This document shows, one piece after another, positions 57,324-64,000 of a stretch of DNA of 64,000 bases (its first letter is position 1; each line of letters opens with the position of its first letter). The position numbers and the translations under genes are program-made. The notes below the pieces were generated by a model that saw only the letters and a program-made list of their open reading frames with translations, did no database searches and was not told where the DNA came from. The stretch is from positions 16,831,647 through 16,895,646 of the forward strand of contig CM045988.1 in assembly GCA_025175895.1 (NCBI GenBank), written 5' to 3'. The DNA comes from Wurfbainia villosa. Lineage: Eukaryota > Streptophyta > Magnoliopsida > Zingiberales > Zingiberaceae.

Positions 57324-59153
57324 TGTTGGGTTTTTCGAGCCGCAAAAACTACTTTTTGCGTTGCGGAAACCTCGAAATCCCCGACCACGGATCCGTGCGA
57401 AGATATATTAAAATAAAACATGTATGTGCTTACTAAAAACCCTAGATCTACCTTAGATCTAAGAGGTGAGATCATTACCCTCGATGTAACGCCCTTCGCA
57501 AATCCCGCTCGTCCAAAAGTTCGCCGGAACTCGAGAGTGTCAAGTGCACACTCCTCTATTGGTATCCACACAAGCAATAGGTGGAGAAAGAGACAAACTT
57601 GAGTTTACTAGCACCAAGGAAGATCTCGGCAAGATGAGGAAGGAGAGGGAGAGCTTGAGAGGAAGAGCACCAAGGAAGAAGATGATGGAATAAGTAACTC
57701 ACCAAAATGAATTCCTCACTAATGGAATGGTGGCTGGCCACTTCATGGAAGGGGGGTTACATGCATGCATATAACTCCCATTACCCTTAGTCTCCTTCAT
57801 GATGTGACACCAATTGACAAAGTCAATGATGATGTGGAGCATCATCATTGGCCGGCCATGCCAAGTCATCATCATGACATGGCATTTGGTCAAGTCAAAC
57901 TTGACCTTTCATCTTCCCTCTCAAGTCAAGTCAAACTTGACCTCTAATCTCCCATGGTTGATCAAATCTAACCACTTGACTCAAGTCAATTTAATTTAAT
58001 GAATCTCTATTCATTTAATTTAAATTGATTTGATGAATCAAATCTAAATTAGACTCATTCAACACTTGAATCAACTTGAGTCTAACTCAATTAGTCTAAT
58101 TTGGATTACTCTTAATCTAATTTGGTTCATCCCATGAACCTAATCCTCATGGTTCATCATATGAACCTAATCTCCATCTAATTGCTCTTATGTGTGTGAC
58201 CCTATAGGTTCTTGTAACGTTGGCAATGTTCCTAAACCGATTTAGGAACATAAGCAATGAGCGGTATCTAGCAACACATCATTTCTACCCAAGTTACAAG
58301 AATGTTGAGCTCCAACATCACCTTTGTGACTACTAATTGTGACTCTCACAATATGTGACAATATCCCTCTATCCTTGACATCTAGATTGACCAATCGAGG
58401 CATAGACCATGTCATCCTCGGTACAATCTAAATCTTGATCTCCAAGTAGACTCACTCTAATCAAATGAGCTCAATATCTCAAATTGACTCATTTGGGCAT
58501 GGCCATGCACTTTGTGGTCTCACTCTATCAAGAATATCGATGTCACCCCCGTCATATAGGAGGGATAGATCCCATCTACATCACTCACATCCCCCCGCAT
58601 AATTTGTTACATACCCAGTAATCGCCTTTATAGTCCACCCATTTACGGGTGACGTTTGACGAAGCCAAAGTATGCAACTCCTTATGTAGGGAACCATGGT
58701 GACTTCAGGTCTAAGGACTAATAGTCATACTAATAGCCACATGAGAAAGTATATGACACTCATATAACGATCCATGATACTTTCTCATGGCGGGTCATTC
58801 AGTATACATTCTCCAATGCATACCCATGTGTCAACTTGATATCTCATATCCATGACTTGCGAGATCAAGTCATCGTGTTGACCTACATGCTAGTCTCTAC
58901 GCATTAACATTGTCCCTGAATGTTAATACTCAACTAGGAATGATTAAGAGTAGTGTTCTCTATATCATCTCATTATCGATTCAACCAATCGATTGATATA
59001 GATAAGAACCTACTACTCAAGGACATTATTATATTTAGTTATTTGGCACCAATACAAGTAAATATAATAACCATGCCTTTATAAATAGGAATATGATACA
59101 ATAAAGTCCATACAACAATCATCACATGATTGACTCTAGGGCTTTCATTAACA
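57324..59153 (-). repeat. 3' LTR of E (1830 bp)
   Basis: On the plus strand it runs from TGTTGGGTTTTTCGAGCC to TTTCATTAACA. A TATA-like CTATAAAGG lies near 58626-58634 (minus). Confidence 0.92.
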
Positions 59154-59167
59154 ATCTCCCACTAGCA

Positions 59168-62100
59168 CTAGTGCCAATCACCGTAGTATCTAATACCCAA
59201 TGACCTAGTGTGACCATCATGCTTTTTCTGTGCCAAAGCCTTGGTCAAGGGATCTGCGATGTTAGCCTCTGTGGGTACTCTGCAAATCTTCACATCTTCT
59301 CTATCGATAATCTCTCGAATGAGATGGAAACGCCGTAGTATGTGTTTGGTCCGCTGGTGTGAGCGAGTTTTCTTAGCCTGTGCAATCGCTCCATTGTTGT
59401 CACAATAGAGCTCTATAGGATCTGCAATGCTAGGAACCACCCCAAGTTAAGCAATGAACTTGCGGATCCAAACTGCCTCCTTTCTTTGCCTCGGATGCGT
59501 GATATACAAACCTGTTGTAAGAATCGACAAGCTGTGTCCTACTTCGAACTCTTCCAGCTCACAGCGCCACCATTCAAGCAAAACACGAATCCTGACTGCG
59601 ATCTATAATCATCCTGGTCAGTTTGGAAGATGGCATCGCTATAACCCTTTACAGCTAGCTCCTCATCGCCTCCAAATATCAAGAAATAATCTTTAGTCCT
59701 TCTCAAGTACTTAAGAATATTCTTGACTGCTATCCAGTGACGCTCACCTGGATCTGACTGGTATCTACTCGTCATGCTCAAAGCATACGAGACATCAGGA
59801 CGAGTACACAGCATGGCGTACATGATAGATCCTATAGCAGATGCATAAGGGATCTTATCCATGCGGTCTCTCTCCTCTCTAGAAGAGGGACTTTGAGTCT
59901 TCGAAAGACTCACACCATGTGACATTGGCAGAAGTCCTTTCTTGGAATTCTACATGGCAAACCGAAGTAATACCGTGTCAATGTATGTACTCTGACTTAG
60001 GCCAAGCAATCTCTTATATCTATCTCTATAGATCTTGATGCCTAGAATACAGGTGGTTGTTCCACAACTCTTTGTGCAACAACCTCATCACCCACAACAC
60101 TTTGTGGTTCCTGTTCAACCTCCATCAAGGCCTCAGTGCTATGGTCATTATCTTGAATTTCTTCAAGATCGAAGGTACTCACACTAGTTTTTCTAGAAAC
60201 AAAATCCCTTTCTAGAAAAACTCCAGTCTTTGCCACAAACACTTTGTGTTGACTGGGAATGTAGAAGTAATATCCCTTTGTATCCTTGGGATATCCAACA
60301 AAATAGCACCTATCGGATTTGGGCCCCAGTTTGTCTGAGACTTGACGTCGAACGTAAGCCTCACAACCCCAAATCCTCATAAAAGACATCTTGGGATTTC
60401 TCCCTGTCCATATCGTATATGGTGTCTTTATGACAGCCTTAGATGGTACACGGTTAAGGGTAAAGGTTGTTGTGTCTAGAGCATATCCCCAAAAGGATAT
60501 AGGAAGATCTGTGTGACTCATCATAGATCGTATCATATCTAATAGGGTACGATTTCTCCTTTCGGATATACCATTCCACTGTGGTGTTCCAGGAGGAGTG
60601 AGTTGGGATAGAATCCCACACTCCGCTAGATAGTCACGAAACTCATGGCTAAGGTATTCACCACCTCGATCTGATCAAAGTATCTTAATACTCTTGTCAA
60701 GCTGGTTTTGTACTTCATTCTTGAATTCTTTGAACTTTTCAAAGGATTCTGATTTATGTGTCATAAGATATATATAACCATATATACTGAAGTCATCAGT
60801 AAATGTAATGAAGTACCTGTAACCACCTCTAGCAGCAACATTGAAAGGGCCACATACATCACTATGTATAAGTCCTAACAAATCTGTTGCTCTTTCGCTG
60901 TATCAACTAAAGGGAGTCTTGGTCATCTTGCCTAAAAGGCAAGACTCACATGTCTCATATGATTCAAAATCAAATGAGTCTAGTAGCCCATCCTTATGGA
61001 GCTGAGATAAGCGACCCTCATTTATGTGCCCTAAGAGACAATGCCAGAGATAGGTTTGGTTCAACTCATTTGACTTGAACCTTTTGGTACTTATGTTATA
61101 GATAGGACTCTCTAAGTCTAGAAAGTAGAGTCCGTTCATTAGAGGTGCACTACAATAGAACATATCATTTAAATAAACTGAACAATATTTGTTCTTTATT
61201 ATAAATGAAAATCCTTTTTTGTCCAAACAAAAAACTGAAATGATGTTCTTAGTTAAAGCAGGCACATAACAACATTTATCTAATTCTAGTACAAGCCCAG
61301 AGGGCAAAGATAGATCATAAGTTCCTACAGCAACAGCAGCAACCCTTGCTCCATTGCCTACTCGTAGGTCCACCTCACCCTTTGTCAATGCCCTGCTATT
61401 TCTCAGCGCCTGCACATTGGTACAAATGTGAGATGCACATCCAGTATCTAATACCCATGATGAAGAAATAGATAGATTATCTTCTATAACATTTATACCT
61501 GAAGTAGAAGTCTCACTTCTTTTCTTCTTAAGATCTTCCAGGTATGCCTTGCAGTTACGCTTCCAGTGTCCTGCTTCCGTGCAGTAGAAGCAAGCCCCTT
61601 CCTTGGCTACCCCTCCTTTGGGTTTAAGTTCTTTGCCTTTGCCCTTGGCTTGGGACTTTCCCTTACCTTTAGGCTTGCCCTTGCCTTTCTTCTTTTGCAC
61701 CATCAAAATGGTGTCAGATTTTCCCTTCTTAAGGTTAAGCTCAGCAGTTCTCAACATGCTGAGCATTTCAGGCAATGGCTTATCAATTTCATTCATGTTA
61801 TAATTCATGACAAATTGATTGAAGGCTTGTGGAAAAGATTGCAAGATCAGGTCAGTGGCCAGCTCTTGGCCAAGTGAGAATCCCAGCCTTTGTAGGTTTT
61901 CTACGTACCCAATCATCTTGAGTACATATTGACCTACGGGAGTCCCTTCTTACATTTTAGACCCAAACAATGCCTTAGAGACTTCATATCTCTCATGCCT
62001 TGCTTGTCCTTGATATAGTTGACGAAGATGTCCAACCATATCATAAGCATTCATGAACTCATGTTGCTTCTGAAGCTCAGAGTTCATGGTCGCGAGCATT

Positions 62101-62330
62101 AGACATGACACATCTAATGCATCATCTTGATGCTTCTTGTAAGCATCTTTGTCAGCTCGCGAGGCAGTGGCAGGAGGTGCCTCCGGAATGGGCTACTCTA
62201 AGACGTACAACTTCCTTTCTTGGGTGAGAACAATTCTCAGGTTCCTGTACCAGTCCAGGAAATTCACTCCATTGAGCTTGTCCTTCTCAAGGATAGAACG
62301 CAGAGAGAGAGTGTTTGTGTTTGTTGACAT
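59168..62330 (-). pseudogene. gag-pol of E with a large RT deletion
   Basis: The gag ATG at 62330 (MSTNTNTLSLRSILEKDKLN) has TAG at codon 46 (62193-62195) and TAA at 61950-61952. It is in frame to the knuckle CFYCTEAGHWKRNC (61551-61592), protease DTG (61440-61448), the integrase finger, a TGA at 60903, HSDVCGP, a TGA at 60675, SDRGGEY, the ISERRN glutamate and the integrase C-terminal region to about 60052. There the text jumps to ILGIKIYRDR, the end of RT: roughly 300 codons with YVDD are missing. RNase H follows at 59168-59925 with a scrambled middle (the AEYIAASEA block), but YCDNNGA is intact. Integrase D, D and E are all readable. Mobilisation alone is impossible. Confidence 0.85.
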
Positions 62331-63190
62331 AGTTATCTAGAACATACAATGCAGAGAATTAATATCATATTCCTTTTATCATTCAATTAGGCCTTTAATC
62401 AAATGATGCTCCCACTGAATTATAGGAATTTTGTAGAATCGAGTTATGGATGTGGTTAAACCACATTACTAGATTCATACAAACTAGCTATAATTCTTGT
62501 GGGACAAGATCCACATCATACTAAGCCTTGAGTTAGCTTTGGCTAAATCGCCCAAGACTTAGTACGATCGGTGGGTAACACATTACCGATTACATCTCTA
62601 TGCAACTCTTGTTTATAGGATAAAGATCCACATCATACTAAGCCTTGAGTTAGCTTTGGCTAAATCGCCCAAGACTTAGTACGATCGGTGGGTAACACAT
62701 TACCGATTACATCTCTATGCAACTCTTGTTTATAGGATCAAGACCCACATTTACAAAAGACCTTGAGTTAGCTTTGGCTAAATCGCCCAAGATTTAGTGT
62801 AAATGCGATCTTAACCTATCTTTCCAACGATTGGAATATGCCTATAGTTCTACTCGATCCAATTGAGTTAACTAGTTTTGCTCAATCTAATTGAGCTAAC
62901 TCTAACCCAAGCGTGATAGGCGGGACCAAGATTGTCCCTCCGCACCCTACCAAGATAATATGCGTTGCTCTGCTTTGGCAGATTCAACAACAACAAATGA
63001 TCGAGGTAGTGATGGGTATCAAGGCTCGGTAGGCATTTTCGAGTTGATTCGATTATGATCTAATTTAATCGTAATGTGTATCTCATATGCATTTAGGCCT
63101 TTATTATCCTATATTAGCATGCATCACATACATACAATCATTATTCTAGCATGCATCATATACATACCGTAATATGGTTTTGATGGTGTG
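62331..63190 (-). other. Untranslated leader of E
   Basis: AT-rich, no frame of note. It holds the 117-bp tandem repeat. No primer-binding site is found up to the LTR-like segment that follows. Confidence 0.5.
62511..62815 (-). repeat. 117-bp tandem repeat, about 2.6 units
   Basis: Units start at 62511, 62628 and 62745, each containing CCTTGAGTTAGCTTTGGCTA and AATCGCCCAAGA. The first two are nearly identical; the third is partial and diverged. It lies in the leader upstream of E's gag. Confidence 0.88.
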
Positions 63191-63212
63191 GCAAAGGGTT
63201 TAAGTTAGTTTG

Positions 63213-64000
63213 ATATGTTGATTTGATATGTGCGTTGAAGTCGTGCAGGACTTAGTGATTCGCACATGGAGCCGTGGCGAGTTTCACATCTCATGACTCG
63301 TGCCTTGAGTCGGTGATGGATAGCTTTGCGGAAGCCGTGCGCTTGGAGCATCCGAGGGATCGCCGGACGAGAAGCTTGGAGTGAAGCCGGAGGAAGTAGA
63401 CTTCGAGGCAAGAGATGAGAAGGAGCATTGCAGAGTCGTGCGCCTGATGCTGCCGAGGGACGTGGCCGAGAACGAAGAGAACTTCAAAGGCGAGGGACTT
63501 CGAGAGATGAGAGTGAGCGATTGTAACCCAGGGAAGGGTAGCTCTTAGGTGAAACTTGGCCATTTGGCCAAGTGTCGGATGAGTTTTCTCGACACCAGTC
63601 GACTTCCATGTCATGCGCGGCGATCGCTCGAGTCGAAATTCGACCGATCGTATACGATCGATCGGATTAGGCCAGCAATGATCACGCCATACGTGGGCCG
63701 ATCGTGCCAAGACCATCAATCGATCGCAAGGCGCGATCGATCGTCAATAGGGTTTTGCCATAAGCTTCGTAGCCGATCGGCGTCGACTACGGAGGAGCGT
63801 GATCGTGATGAGGTCCATCAGTCGACTGCCAAGAGTTCCGTTGGACTACAACGGTCGGGATCCGCGTGTTCGGAGGCCGTTGTAGTGACGGCAGTTGACT
63901 GCCAAGGGCAGCAGTCGACTAGTGGCGGCCAACGGGAAGAAAACAGCCCTCTCTATAAAAAGGGAGGGTGTAAGCCTTTAAGAGGCTAATGCTTATGCTC
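63213..64000 (+). mobile_element. Probable U3 of a further, Sirevirus-like LTR, cut by the window end
   Basis: From a TGTTGATTTGATATGTGCG start the composition changes to GC-rich with many CGATCG and GTCGACTG palindromes (63604-63925), a hairpin ACTTGGCC-ATTT-GGCCAAGT (63554-63573) and a TATA box at 63954-63961. This resembles the U3 of A and of the D 3' LTR in architecture, not in sequence. No partner LTR is in the window. Frames of 68-146 codons on both strands here have no recognised domain. Confidence 0.45.
63954..63961 (+). promoter_or_regulatory. TATA box of the window-end LTR
   Basis: TATAAAAA in CTCTCTATAAAAAGGGAGGG, about 40 bases downstream of the last GTCGACT palindrome. Confidence 0.6.

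Larger units (their letters stand above)
57324..63212 (-). mobile_element. Element E: Ty1/copia retrotransposon lacking most of RT; 5' LTR not seen
   Basis: The 3' LTR (57324-59153) adjoins a polypurine tract (GTGGGAGAT on the minus strand), then a gag-pol remnant up to 62330 and a leader. The left flank GTGAC (57319-57323) is the candidate 5-bp duplication. The matching 5' LTR is not found before the window ends, and the right limit given is a guess. The LTR matches the solo LTR at 1078-2903. Confidence 0.75.

Noticed and set aside
57172..57411. A 79-codon frame with a hydrophobic start
   Set aside because: It runs across the host/E junction at 57323, so it is an artefact of the insertion.
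63549..63989. A 146-codon plus-strand frame and a 142-codon minus-strand frame
   Set aside because: They overlap on opposite strands in GC-rich, palindrome-rich LTR-like DNA and lack domains.

Overview
The window is a transposon graveyard from a flowering-plant nuclear genome. It holds LTR retrotransposons of the Ty1/copia type with plant tRNA-iMet primer sites, gag-only elements of Sirevirus character, and a CACTA DNA transposon with the CACTA termini and 3-bp target duplication of that group. I see no bacterial or organellar genes and no intact, clearly cellular protein gene. A monocot is plausible, but the sequence alone does not settle it. || Layout, with elements named here A to E. (1) 1-6552, plus strand: the 3' part of a gag-only Sirevirus-like element (A1), whose gag is interrupted at 1078-2903 by a solo LTR of family E with a perfect 5-bp duplication. 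(2) 6553-7477: a truncated older LTR, then a CT-rich leader-like stretch. (3) 7478-23457, minus: copia element B1. Its 5' LTR was split by a complete second copy of the gag-only family (A2, 15419-21968, minus). (4) 23458-24218: older host DNA. (5) 24219-31426: a CACTA element with degenerate Transposase_24-type exons and a coiled-coil gene fragment that may be captured. (6) 31427-32785 and 56350-57323: one host sequence, perhaps an old Ty3/gypsy LTR, split by a three-layer nest. Layer one is D (32786-56349, plus, gag-only, landed in a TA microsatellite). Layer two is C (35696-54487, minus, copia, duplication AGCTT). Layer three is B2 (41530-51117, plus, copia, duplication CATCT), which landed inside C's gag codons. 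(7) 57324 to beyond about 62.8 kb, minus: copia element E, with most of its reverse transcriptase deleted. (8) About 63213-64000: what looks like the U3 of another LTR, running off the end. || How the parts relate. B, C and E each carry a recognisable gag-protease-integrase-RT-RNase H order, broken by stops, frameshifts or deletions. C is the best preserved. A and D carry only a gag-like frame ending at a shared NRFW(V/I)P motif, followed by noncoding DNA with several polypurine tracts, so they would have to use enzymes made elsewhere. Order of insertion follows from nesting: host, then D, then C, then B2; B1 before A2; A1 before the solo LTR. || The observations I consider most worth following are: a run of about eleven consecutive hairpins in the transcribed part of the B-family LTR, with a compensatory base change between diverged copies; four equally spaced TTGGA-N5-TCCAA hairpins in the B leader, conserved between B1 and B2; the gag-only architecture found in two unrelated LTR families; the CAGTCGACTG palindrome shared by different LTR families; and the CACTA cargo.
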